Assembly: GCF_025643255.1 (NCBI RefSeq)
Contig: NZ_CP087112.1
Coordinates: 3,038,001-3,102,000, forward strand
Reading direction: 5' to 3'
Length of the DNA stretch: 64,000 nt
Source: Halomonas sp. 7T
GTDB lineage: Bacteria > Pseudomonadota > Gammaproteobacteria > Pseudomonadales > Halomonadaceae
How positions within the stretch are numbered: position 1 is the stretch's first letter; every line of letters begins with the position of its first letter. Positions 51,700-60,430 of the stretch are shown here, piece after piece. The notes under the pieces were generated by a model that worked only from the letters and a program-made list of their open reading frames with translations, made no database searches and was not told the DNA's origin. A program made the translations under genes and the position numbers.

Positions 51700-52395
51700 C
51701 TAGCGGCAGAGCCTAAAGCCGCGCATGCCTAGATGAAAGTGGTCGGCATGTGCGGCGTTGTAGTCTGGCCCCAGGACGTTGCCGAAGGTATCGCAGGCGC
51801 CATCCCGCGCTGCCCGTAAAAAATCGCCCACGTTGCCTTCATCATCCCAATCGTTAATCAGCAAAACTTGCTGGCCGTTCTCGAGCTGAAACCCCACGAC
51901 ATCCAGCGCTTCAGCGGTGGCATGCTCACTGCGCCTACCCGTTTCACGACCATACACATTGCGACAGGCAAAGCTGCCCACATGGTTTACCTGAGCGACT
52001 CGGCTGCCCATAATCTTTTGTGCCGCAGGCTGCAGCGAATGGCGCTCATACATCACCCAGGCCAGGGCCAGCGGGCAACTGGCGACAAAGCTTTGGTTAA
52101 AACGCACGCTGCTGGAGTGCATACGTACCACGTTGCTGAGCGGGCAATTAGCCGTCGGCGTGTAATCGGCCAGCGGCGTGTAGCGAAGCTCGCGCTCAGA
52201 TACCGTATCCAACGCCGCCAGGCAGGCCTTACGATTGTCATTTAAGCGTTTGAGTTTGAACTGGGTAACGGGGGTGATCGGGTCGTCGACATGTAACGGC
52301 GCCCAGGGTGCCCAGTGGCGGGGGATCTCGATAACCCCTTTATGTAGCGCTGTTCCAAGCGCAATTAAGCATAAAATTATTACCGTACTGCGCAT
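51700..52395 (-). CDS. Extensin-family protein (peptidase-like)
   Basis: 231 residues with an N-terminal signal-like helix. The extensin-like C-terminal domain has CPLSNVVRM, VGSFACRNVYGRETGRRSEHATAEALDVVGF and AHADHFHLGMRG. The SEHATAEALD and AHxDHFH motifs place it near D-Ala-D-Ala carboxypeptidase/MepA-like zinc enzymes. It is likely periplasmic and acts on cell wall peptides, without experimental proof here. It is convergent with the glycine-zipper gene. Confidence 0.85.
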   Translation of the reverse strand: MRSTVIILCLIALGTALHKGVIEIPRHWAPWAPLHVDDPITPVTQFKLKRLNDNRKACLAALDTVSERELRYTPLADYTPTANCPLSNVVRMHSSSVRFNQSFVASCPLALAWVMYERHSLQPAAQKIMGSRVAQVNHVGSFACRNVYGRETGRRSEHATAEALDVVGFQLENGQQVLLINDWDDEGNVGDFLRAARDGACDTFGNVLGPDYNAAHADHFHLGMRGFRLCR

Positions 52396-52621
52396 GTTGA
52401 TCTCCTTATCACTGCGCGCGAAACCCTACAGCCCACGCTATGGGTGTGCGATACTGCACGTTACTTTATGCATGTTTGTATATGGCAAGTGCGGGCAATA
52501 GTAGCGCTGCTAATAACGACAGGGGTTGGCGCGGTTAACTGTATAGCCTGTTTGGCCAATCGTTTTAGCCACGTTTTACACGCTTTTTTGCTAACTTTTT
52601 TGCTAATTAGGGAAGCGCTTC

Positions 52622-53254
52622 ATGTCCCAGGGTACGCTTTTTATCGTGTCTGCCCCATCGGGTGCTGGCAAAACCAGCTTGGTTCGCGAGCTAATTGAGA
52701 GCCTGGATGGTATTCAGGTGTCGGTATCGCACACCACGCGCAGCAGGCGCGAAGGGGAGGTAGACGGCGTTAACTACCACTTTATATCGGTGCCCGAGTT
52801 TGAAGCAAAGATCGCAGATAGCGACTTTTTTGAGTATGCCAAGGTCTTTGATAATTACTACGGCACGTCGCGTCAAGCCGTACAAGCGCTGCTGGATGCG
52901 GGGCAAGATGTTATTTTGGAGATTGACTGGCAGGGTGCTCAGCAGGTCCGCCAACAGCTCTCTTCTGCAGTGTCAATTTTCATCCTGCCTCCGTCGCGCA
53001 GTGAGCTGGAACGGCGTCTTGCCAGCCGAGGCACCGATGAACACGCGATCATTGCCCGGCGTATGCGCGATGCGGTTAGCGAAATGTCGCATTATGATGA
53101 GTACGATTACTTAGTCATTAACGACGACTTCACCACCGCCCTGCAAGAATTGCAGTCGCTGGTGATCAGCCGCCGCTTAACACGGGCTGCGATGCAAAAG
53201 CGTCACGCACCGTTGCTCGACGCGCTCTTGTCACAGGCGCCTAGCGTCGAGTAA
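52622..53254 (+). CDS. gmk: Guanylate kinase
   Basis: 210 residues. ATP:GMP phosphotransferase of nucleotide metabolism. It has the P-loop [16 protein letters not shown] near residue 8-20, the GMP-binding [23 protein letters not shown], and [15 protein letters not shown]. Family length about 207. It is followed by rpoZ as in many proteobacteria; a hairpin without a T run (GGCCGGC and GCCGGCC, 53289-53318) lies between them. It starts the core block after the island region. Confidence 0.95.
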   Translation: MSQGTLFIVSAPSGAGKTSLVRELIESLDGIQVSVSHTTRSRREGEVDGVNYHFISVPEFEAKIADSDFFEYAKVFDNYYGTSRQAVQALLDAGQDVILEIDWQGAQQVRQQLSSAVSIFILPPSRSELERRLASRGTDEHAIIARRMRDAVSEMSHYDEYDYLVINDDFTTALQELQSLVISRRLTRAAMQKRHAPLLDALLSQAPSVE

Positions 53255-53345
53255 TCTATCAGGTCCTATCACCACTCTTTTTTTCGCTGGCCGGCAACGT
53301 TATCTAACAACGCCGGCCTGGCGTCGTCATTACAGGAAGGCCCCC

Positions 53346-53600
53346 ATGGCTCGCGTAACCGTTGAAGATTGTCTGGAAAATGTTGAAAACCGCTTCAAAC
53401 TGGTGATGATCTCTACTCACCGCGCGCGTCAACTGGCGCGTGGCTCTCGCGATACACAGCTGGCGTGGGAAAATGATAAGCCCACCGTGGTGGCGCTGCG
53501 TGAGATTGCGGCGGGTCTGGTTGATCACACGATTCTTGACGAGCCAGTTGAAGCCCCCGTGCGCACGCGTCCTGCAATGACGCCTCATATCGACGACTAA
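53346..53600 (+). CDS. rpoZ: RNA polymerase subunit omega
   Basis: 84 residues: [33 protein letters not shown] and then [15 protein letters not shown] are the omega family signatures. It helps RNA polymerase assembly and holds a ppGpp site at its interface with beta prime, which fits with spoT directly downstream (49 bp). ATG start after a CAGGAAGG site. Confidence 0.96.
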   Translation: MARVTVEDCLENVENRFKLVMISTHRARQLARGSRDTQLAWENDKPTVVALREIAAGLVDHTILDEPVEAPVRTRPAMTPHIDD

Positions 53601-53649
53601 GCTTAAAAACAGAGCCACTAGGGCTACGAACCGATTAGAGGCGCGGTAA

Positions 53650-55782
53650 ATGTTCACCATTGATGACCTGGCCGACCGACTTGGCGGCTACTTACCCCCG
53701 GACGAGATCCAGCAGGTCAAGCGCGCCTTCTACTACGCCGAGCAGGCCCACGATGGTCAGCGTCGTCGCTCTGGCGAACCTTACGTTACCCATCCGCTCG
53801 CCGTCGCCAACATTCTCGCTAATATGCACATGGACCATCAGAGCCTGATGGCGGCCATGCTGCATGATGTCATTGAAGACACCGGCGTCTCAAAAAAAGC
53901 CCTGGCGACCCAGTTCGGCAAGCCCGTGGCAGAGCTAGTGGATGGTGTCTCTAAGCTGACCCAAATCACCTTTGAAGATAAAGCCGTCGCTCAGGCGGAG
54001 AATTTTCAAAAGATGGTGCTGGCGATGTCGCGGGATATTCGCGTCATTATCGTTAAACTAGCCGACCGGCTGCACAATATGCGCACCTTAGGCGCGCTGC
54101 GGCCCGATAAAAAGCGCCGTATTGCCCGCGAAACGCTGGAAATTTACGCGCGCATTGCCGGGCGTCTGGGCATCAATACCATCCGTATTGAGCTGGAAGA
54201 CCTCTCGTTTCAAGCGATTCACCCTATGCGGGCCGAGCGTATTAAGCGCGCTGTGGCCAGTGCGCGGGGTAATCGTCGTAGTGCCATGCGGGAAATCCAG
54301 TCGTCACTACAGCAGAGCCTGGATGACGAGGCACTGCCGGGAACGGTTGTTGGTCGTCAGAAGCATTTACTGTCGATTTATAAAAAAATGCGCGACCAGC
54401 GTAAGCCGTTTGCAGAAATTATGGACGTGTTCGGGTTTCGCATCATTACCGAAGACGTGGCCAGCTGTTACCGCATTCTTGGCGTGGTGCATAATCTCTA
54501 CAAGCCGGTACCAGGGCGCTTCAAAGACTATATCGCCATACCCAAAGCGAACGGCTACCAGAGCCTGCACACCACGCTGTTTGGCCAGCGAGGTATGCCG
54601 ATTGAGGTGCAGATTCGCACCCGTGAGATGGAAGCCATGGCCAATAACGGGATTGCTGCCCACTGGCTCTATAAAGCGGGGCAAACTGATCACCCGATTG
54701 CCGAAGGTAGCCACGCCCGCGCTCGCGCCTGGGTGAAAGGGCTGCTGGAGATGCAGCGCCACGCGGGTGACTCGCTAGAGTTTATTGAACACGTCAAAAA
54801 TGACCTGTTCCCTGATGATATCTACGTGTTTACCCCCAAAGGCGACATTATGGAGTTGCCTCAGGGTGCTACGGTGATCGACTTCGCTTACAGTGTGCAT
54901 ACTGATATTGGCAATAACTGCATTGCCTGCCGGATTGATCGCCACCTCGCGCCGCTTTCCACCCGGTTAGAAAGCGGCCAAACGCTGGAAATTATCACCG
55001 CCCCCGGGGCTAAGCCTAATCTAGCGTGGCTGAATTTTGTAACGACAGCTAAAGCGCGCTCGGCCATTCGTCACGCGCTTAAACACCAGCAGCAGGCTGA
55101 GGCCATTATGCTGGGCCGCCGATTGCTGAATAAGGCGCTGACGCCGTTTGAAACCAGTTTAGAAGAGCTGGATGAAGGTGTTTTCAGCCAAGCGTTTAAA
55201 GAACTGGATGTCACCTCGCTGGATTCGCTGCTGGAGTCGTTGGGGTTAGGTAACCGAATGGCCCACGTGGTGGCGCGGCGGTTAGCCGATGTCGCCCACG
55301 GCGACCGTCGCGACCGACCCCTGACGGAAGGCAACGATAAAGCCGTCGTGATTAGCGGCAGTGAAGGCATGGTGATCAACTTTGCCCGCTGTTGCCACCC
55401 GCTGCCCGGTGACCCGGTAGTGGGCCATCTCTCGGTAGGCAAGGGGCTAGTGGTGCATCGCAGCGAGTGTCGTAACCTCGCCGATTTGAAAAATGATCCT
55501 GAAAAGCTATTCGCGCTTGAGTGGTCTGAAACGATTGACGATGACTTCCCTGTTGCGCTGCGCATTGAAATTGAAAGCCGTCGTGGGCTGGTGGCCGAAC
55601 TGGCCGGGCTGGTGACCGATGCGGATGCGAATATTGAGCGCATTGGCATTGAGGAGCGTGATGCACGCCTCTCTACGATTAATTTAACCCTATCGGTGAA
55701 AGGGCGCGTTCATCTCGCTCGTATTATCAAGCGTATCCGTAACTTGCCAAACGTAGGCAAAATTACCCGAATGGCGAATTAA
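53650..55782 (+). CDS. spoT: Bifunctional (p)ppGpp synthetase/hydrolase SpoT
   Basis: 710 residues. HD hydrolase domain at about 25-175 (RSGEPYVTHPLAVANIL, AAMLHDVIEDTGV, KLADRLHNMRTL), synthetase domain at about 230-350 (FRIITEDVASCYRILGVVH, YQSLHTTLFG), TGS domain about 390-450 (VFTPKGDIMELPQGATVIDFAYSVH) and a C-terminal ACT domain (IERIGIEERDARLSTINLTL). The order matches a full SpoT. ppGpp controls growth with nutrient supply. It follows rpoZ by 49 bp and precedes ridA. Confidence 0.96.
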   Translation: MFTIDDLADRLGGYLPPDEIQQVKRAFYYAEQAHDGQRRRSGEPYVTHPLAVANILANMHMDHQSLMAAMLHDVIEDTGVSKKALATQFGKPVAELVDGVSKLTQITFEDKAVAQAENFQKMVLAMSRDIRVIIVKLADRLHNMRTLGALRPDKKRRIARETLEIYARIAGRLGINTIRIELEDLSFQAIHPMRAERIKRAVASARGNRRSAMREIQSSLQQSLDDEALPGTVVGRQKHLLSIYKKMRDQRKPFAEIMDVFGFRIITEDVASCYRILGVVHNLYKPVPGRFKDYIAIPKANGYQSLHTTLFGQRGMPIEVQIRTREMEAMANNGIAAHWLYKAGQTDHPIAEGSHARARAWVKGLLEMQRHAGDSLEFIEHVKNDLFPDDIYVFTPKGDIMELPQGATVIDFAYSVHTDIGNNCIACRIDRHLAPLSTRLESGQTLEIITAPGAKPNLAWLNFVTTAKARSAIRHALKHQQQAEAIMLGRRLLNKALTPFETSLEELDEGVFSQAFKELDVTSLDSLLESLGLGNRMAHVVARRLADVAHGDRRDRPLTEGNDKAVVISGSEGMVINFARCCHPLPGDPVVGHLSVGKGLVVHRSECRNLADLKNDPEKLFALEWSETIDDDFPVALRIEIESRRGLVAELAGLVTDADANIERIGIEERDARLSTINLTLSVKGRVHLARIIKRIRNLPNVGKITRMAN

Positions 55783-55795
55783 TAGCCCATACCTG

Positions 55796-55823
55796 CGTGC
55801 TGCCGGCAAAAGGCGGCAGCACG
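55796..55823 (+). repeat. Inverted repeat after spoT
   Basis: CGTGCTGCC and GGCAGCACG flank a ten-base centre. There is no strong T run, so it may be an mRNA hairpin rather than a full terminator between spoT and ridA. Confidence 0.5.
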
Positions 55824-55874
55824 GGTGATGGGTAAAAATAATCATGTTTAAACCATTAAGGAGCACGATCACCC

Positions 55875-56264
55875 ATGAGCAATAAAGCCGTTATCAATAC
55901 CGAAAAAGCACCCGCTGCCATTGGCCCCTATTCACAGGCGATTAAAGCAGGCAATACGGTGTATATGTCGGGGCAGATCCCCCTCAATCCAGAGACAATG
56001 GAGATCGTTTCTGAGGATTTCGAAGCCCAGGCACGTCAGGTGTTCACCAACCTGCAAGCGGTGTGTGAAGAAGCGGCTGGTTCGCTGGGCGATATCGTTA
56101 AGCTTAATCTATACCTTGTTGATCTAGATAATTTTGCCATTGTAAACAAGGTGATGGAGGAGTTCTTCTCCCAGCCGTTCCCCGCCCGCGCAGCGGTAGG
56201 CGTGAAAGCGCTGCCCAAAGGTAGCCAAGTAGAAGCCGAGGCCGTGATGGTCATTGGTGACTAA
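55875..56264 (+). CDS. ridA: Reactive intermediate deaminase RidA
   Basis: 129 residues. Hydrolyses reactive enamine/imine intermediates from amino acid metabolism. Signatures: [30 protein letters not shown] at the N-terminus, and the catalytic-site segment [23 protein letters not shown]. Preceded by AAGGAG. It lies downstream of spoT as in many gammaproteobacteria. Confidence 0.95.
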   Translation: MSNKAVINTEKAPAAIGPYSQAIKAGNTVYMSGQIPLNPETMEIVSEDFEAQARQVFTNLQAVCEEAAGSLGDIVKLNLYLVDLDNFAIVNKVMEEFFSQPFPARAAVGVKALPKGSQVEAEAVMVIGD

Positions 56265-56301
56265 ACGTCACGGTTCAATGTGACGTTTAATAGGCAGGGA
56301 T

Positions 56302-56338
56302 AAAAAAAGAGCGGGCTGTTTCAAACAGCCCGCTCTTT
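56302..56338. terminator. Bidirectional terminator between ridA and the epimerase gene
   Basis: AAAGAGCGGGCTGTTT and its perfect complement, with flanking A and T runs, lie between convergent genes. Confidence 0.85.
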
Positions 56339-56380
56339 GCATTGTGGTGGCATTAACACGCTAAATAGCGCGTTTAGATG

Positions 56381-57271
56381 TTACGCCTTTTGCGCTTCTA
56401 AAAAGCCGCCCTCTTTAAGCACTTGGGCATAGCCCTCTTTGTAGCTTGGGTAGCGAAACTCATAGCCAGTCTCAAGAAGCCGGCTGTTATCGCAGCGCTT
56501 GCTGGTACGGCGGCGCAGCGGTGACTGCATGGTCTCAGACGATTCTACTTTCAACTGTTTGGCTAGCCACGCCATCACGTTGTGCATGGTAACCGGTTCG
56601 CAGTCGCTTCCCAGGTAGAGGTCGGAAAGAGGCTGGCCCTTCTCTTGGCAGCGAATTAAATGGGCCAAAATACCGGTGCAGTCGTCCCGGTGAATACGGT
56701 TGGAGTAAATCACCGGCGTTACCGGGGAGATACGGCCTTCTGCTACCTGATGAATCAGGCGATCTCGCCCTGGGCCGTAAATGCCCGAAAAGCGCACGAC
56801 GGTACCGGGGAGCGAATGGTTGAGCAGCGCCTGTTCCGCTTCACACATCAGATTGCCGGAGAAGCTGGTGGATTCAGTGGGGCTGGCCTCGTTGACCACC
56901 TCGCCCTCTTGCTGGCCATACACGCTGGTCGACGAGACGAAGAAAATACGCTTTGGCGGCTTTTTGTGCTGTTCCAGCACGCTTAGGACGCGTTTAAGGC
57001 CATCGGGGTAAGCGCTTTGATAGGCGCTCTCTTCAAAGCGGTCGGCGCTGACGGTGTAAATCACGTAGTCAGCTTGAGGCAGTGCTTTCGCATCGGCGCC
57101 TTCAAGATTATTGAGATCCAGCGCTAGCGGCTCAATGCCACTACCCTGTAAGGCATCAGCGTGGCGGCGTAAACCAATGACGCGATGCCCCTCGCTGAGC
57201 AGCTCACGACCTAAGGTAATGCCGATATCGCCACAGCCGATAATCAATACAGTTAGCTTCACCTGGCTCAC
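56381..57271 (-). CDS. NAD(P)-dependent SDR-type epimerase/dehydratase (YeeZ-like)
   Basis: 296 residues, Rossmann fold. The dinucleotide motif reads LIIGCGDIGITLGRELL. The segment IFFVSSTSVYGQ holds Ser and Tyr of the SDR catalytic site (the lysine is not where expected in YxxxK). Similarity is to the YeeZ/SDR family of unknown substrate. Promoter region shared with oxyR upstream (divergent). Confidence 0.8.
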   Translation of the reverse strand: MSQVKLTVLIIGCGDIGITLGRELLSEGHRVIGLRRHADALQGSGIEPLALDLNNLEGADAKALPQADYVIYTVSADRFEESAYQSAYPDGLKRVLSVLEQHKKPPKRIFFVSSTSVYGQQEGEVVNEASPTESTSFSGNLMCEAEQALLNHSLPGTVVRFSGIYGPGRDRLIHQVAEGRISPVTPVIYSNRIHRDDCTGILAHLIRCQEKGQPLSDLYLGSDCEPVTMHNVMAWLAKQLKVESSETMQSPLRRRTSKRCDNSRLLETGYEFRYPSYKEGYAQVLKEGGFLEAQKA

Positions 57272-57415
57272 TCCTCTTGATAAATATTCCCTATCAGATA
57301 CAAAGTCTCTATGAGATGTGACATCGTCAATAGGACTTGCTTGTCCTTGCCATCCCGCTAACTGTCACGATTATTAGTCACAAGCAGCAACGAGAGGATG
57401 CCCACTGGCACCGTT

Positions 57416-58345
57416 ATGACTTTAACAGAACTTCGCTATATCGTAACCCTTGCTCAAGAGCGCCACTTTGGCCGGGCAGCAGAACGCTGCCATGTTTCCC
57501 AACCAACGCTCTCCGTGGCCGTGAAAAAGTTGGAAGAGGAGCTTGATAGCCCACTCTTCGAGCGCTCGAAATCTACTGTGCAAGTGACGCCGCTAGGCGA
57601 AAAAATTATTGCCCAGGCACAGCGGGTGCTAGAGCAGAGCAGCTTGATTTATGAAATGGCCAGCGCGGGGAAAGACCAGCTAGCGAATCCTCTGCGGATT
57701 GGCGCTATTTACACCATTGGGCCTTACCTGTTTCCGCACCTCGTACCTGCACTGGCCCACGCCGCGCCACAAATGCCGCTGTATATTGAAGAGGGGATGA
57801 CCGGCACGCTGCGGGCCAAGCTGCGCAGTGGCGAGCTGGATGTGATTATCGTTGCGCTGCCGTTTACCGAAACCGACGTAGTCACCAAGCCGATCTATGA
57901 TGAGCACTTTGAAGTACTGATGCCCGCTAACCACCGTTGGGTGGAGCGTGATGTCATTTACAAAGAGGACTTATTAGAAGAGCGGCTGCTGCTGCTGGGC
58001 GAGGGCCACTGCTTCCGCGATCAGATTTTAGAGGCCTGTCCGGCGATCACCCAGAAGCTTAACAGCCCTAATAATACGCTGATTGCAGAGGGCGGTTCAC
58101 TGGAAACCATTCGGCATATGGTGGCGTCAAAGTTGGGGATCACGGTATTGCCACAGTCAGCACTCGGAACCGACCAATATGAAAACGCCATGCTGGTCAG
58201 TCGCCCGTTTGCTGACCCAGCACCCTCACGTACGGTTGCCATCGCTTGGCGGGCAAGCTTTCCAAGGCCGAAGGCCATTGACGCGCTTTCCCAAGCGATT
58301 AGCCAGTGCAGGCAGCCGGTGCATAAGGTGAATAGCGCCTCATGA
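57416..58345 (+). CDS. oxyR: Hydrogen-peroxide-sensing regulator OxyR
   Basis: 309 residues. LysR-type DNA-binding domain (ELRYIVTLAQERHFGRAAERCHVSQPTLS). The redox switch cysteines are at 199 and 208 (GEGHCFRDQILEACPA), the same positions as in E. coli. Very like Pseudomonas OxyR throughout (TLTELRYIVTLAQE, IRHMVASKLGITVLP, RTVAIAWRASFPRPKAI). ATG 57416 is chosen for this reason; an in-frame ATG at 57398 is an alternative. It overlaps recG by four bases, an arrangement seen in pseudomonads. Confidence 0.95.
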   Translation: MTLTELRYIVTLAQERHFGRAAERCHVSQPTLSVAVKKLEEELDSPLFERSKSTVQVTPLGEKIIAQAQRVLEQSSLIYEMASAGKDQLANPLRIGAIYTIGPYLFPHLVPALAHAAPQMPLYIEEGMTGTLRAKLRSGELDVIIVALPFTETDVVTKPIYDEHFEVLMPANHRWVERDVIYKEDLLEERLLLLGEGHCFRDQILEACPAITQKLNSPNNTLIAEGGSLETIRHMVASKLGITVLPQSALGTDQYENAMLVSRPFADPAPSRTVAIAWRASFPRPKAIDALSQAISQCRQPVHKVNSAS

Positions 58346-60420
58346 GTGAGCTTTCCGCACCGGTGACGGCGTTGAAAGGCGTCGGCGAAGCGCTGGCGAT
58401 CAAGCTCGCCCGACTCGGCATTGAGCGCGTCAGCGATCTGCTGTTTCACCTGCCGCTACGCTACCAGGATCGCACACGTCTCACCCCGATTGGCCAGCTG
58501 CGGGCGGGGTACGAAGCGGTGGTAGAAGGTGAGGTGACCGCCAATGACGTGGTGAAAGGGCGCCGGCGCAGTTTATTGGTTCGCTTGCGCGACGGTAGCG
58601 GCATCTTGAGCCTGCGCTTTTTCCATTTTTCGCCGGCGCAACAGCAGCAGCTTCGCCCTGGCGTGACCGTGCGGGCGTTTGGCGAAGCGCGTGCGGGAGC
58701 GACGGGGCTTGAGATCTATCACCCGGAGTACCGCCTCAGCGGCGGCAGTGAGACGCCGGTAGAGGAGTATTACACGCCGATTTACCCCACTACCGAAGGG
58801 CTTCACCAAACCCGCTTGCGCGCACTGACCCAGCAAGCGCTGCGTCTGTTAGAACAAGCCCCTGAAGCGTTACCTGAAGTGATTCCCGATACCTTGCGTC
58901 AGCGCTTCCAGCTGCCGGGGCTACACGCCAGCCTGCAGCTTTTACACCAGCCCCCACCGGATGTGGATTTAGAGCAGTTAGCTCACGGCCTTCACCCCGC
59001 TACGCGGCGGCTCGCCTTGGAAGAGCTGTTGGCCCACCAGCTTAGCCTGCGGGAAGTGCGTCTGCGCATTCAGGCGGATGGCGCGCCGGTTCTGCCGTCG
59101 GGACGTGGCCTGCAAACCCGCTTTTTAGCGCAGCTACCGTTTGCACTCACCGGTGCCCAGCAGCGCGTGCTGGAAGAGATTGCCCTCGATTTAGCGCGTC
59201 CCGCACCCATGCTGCGGCTGGTGCAAGGCGATGTCGGTTCAGGGAAAACGGTGGTAGCGGCAATGGCGGCGCTCTCAGCGCTGGCGGGCAACTGCCAAGC
59301 GGCGATGATGGCGCCCACGGAGATCCTGGCGGAGCAGCACTACCGCTCGTTTAAAGCCTGGTTTGAGCCGCTGGGCATTGAAGTGGCGTGGCTGGCGGGT
59401 AAGCTAAAAGGCAAGGCGCGGTTGGATGCTAAAGCCGCCATTGCCGATGGCCGAGCGCGAATGGTGGTGGGGACTCACGCACTGTTTCAAGATGACGTTC
59501 ATTTCCAGTGCCTGGGGCTGGCGATTATCGACGAACAGCACCGTTTTGGCGTGCACCAGCGCCTCGCCTTGCGAGAAAAGGGCGAAGCCGGTGGGTTAAC
59601 GCCCCACCAGCTGATCATGACGGCCACGCCGATTCCCCGCACGCTGGCCATGAGCGCCTATGCGGATCTCGATGTCTCGGTGATTGACGAATTGCCGCCG
59701 GGGCGCACGCCGGTAAAAACCGTGGTGGTCTCTGACGAGCGTCGTTCGGAAGTGGTGGAACGCATCCGTAATGCCTGTAGCGACGGCCGCCAAGCCTACT
59801 GGGTGTGTACGCTGATCGAAGAGTCCGAGGTGTTGCAGTGCCAAGCTGCTGAGGTGACGCGGGATGAGCTCACCCAGGCGCTGCCGGAGCTGGCCATTGG
59901 GCTGATTCACGGTCGCATGAAAGCAGCGGAAAAAGCCGACGTGATGGACGCTTTCAAAACCGGCGAGTTAGACCTCTTGGTCGCCACCACGGTGATCGAA
60001 GTAGGCGTGGATGTGCCCAATGCCAGCCTGATGATCATCGAAAACCCAGAGCGCTTGGGGCTTTCTCAGCTGCACCAACTGCGCGGTCGGGTCGGGCGGG
60101 GCAGCACTGAAAGCTTCTGTGTGCTGCTTTACCATCCGCCGCTCTCCAAAAGCTCTCGTGAGCGACTCGGCGTGATGCGGGAAACCACTGACGGCTTCCG
60201 CATTGCCGAAAAAGACCTGGAAATTCGTGGCCCTGGCGAAGTGCTGGGCACTCGCCAAACCGGCCTTGCCCAAATGAAGATCGCGGATTTAGAGCGCGAT
60301 GCCGACCAGCTAGAGCGAGTCACCGCCCTGGCCCAGGCGCTTCAGGGCAATGCTGACGTCACCGCTGTGCTGATACGCCGTTGGCTGGGCGAGGCCGCAG
60401 GGCGCTATGGGCAGGTGTAG
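58342..60420 (+). CDS. recG: ATP-dependent DNA helicase RecG
   Basis: 692 residues, remodels stalled forks and recombination intermediates. N-terminal wedge domain (PVTALKGVGEALAIKLARLGIERVSDLLFHLPLRYQDR), Walker A QGDVGSGKTVVA, DEQH box AIIDEQHRFGVHQR, TATPIPRTLAM, and C-terminal GRMKAAEKADVMDAFKTGELDLLVATTVIEVGVDVPNA with QLRGRVGRG. Full length. Translation is coupled to oxyR by an ATGA overlap. Confidence 0.96.
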   Translation: MSELSAPVTALKGVGEALAIKLARLGIERVSDLLFHLPLRYQDRTRLTPIGQLRAGYEAVVEGEVTANDVVKGRRRSLLVRLRDGSGILSLRFFHFSPAQQQQLRPGVTVRAFGEARAGATGLEIYHPEYRLSGGSETPVEEYYTPIYPTTEGLHQTRLRALTQQALRLLEQAPEALPEVIPDTLRQRFQLPGLHASLQLLHQPPPDVDLEQLAHGLHPATRRLALEELLAHQLSLREVRLRIQADGAPVLPSGRGLQTRFLAQLPFALTGAQQRVLEEIALDLARPAPMLRLVQGDVGSGKTVVAAMAALSALAGNCQAAMMAPTEILAEQHYRSFKAWFEPLGIEVAWLAGKLKGKARLDAKAAIADGRARMVVGTHALFQDDVHFQCLGLAIIDEQHRFGVHQRLALREKGEAGGLTPHQLIMTATPIPRTLAMSAYADLDVSVIDELPPGRTPVKTVVVSDERRSEVVERIRNACSDGRQAYWVCTLIEESEVLQCQAAEVTRDELTQALPELAIGLIHGRMKAAEKADVMDAFKTGELDLLVATTVIEVGVDVPNASLMIIENPERLGLSQLHQLRGRVGRGSTESFCVLLYHPPLSKSSRERLGVMRETTDGFRIAEKDLEIRGPGEVLGTRQTGLAQMKIADLERDADQLERVTALAQALQGNADVTAVLIRRWLGEAAGRYGQV

Positions 60421-60430
60421 CAACGTATTG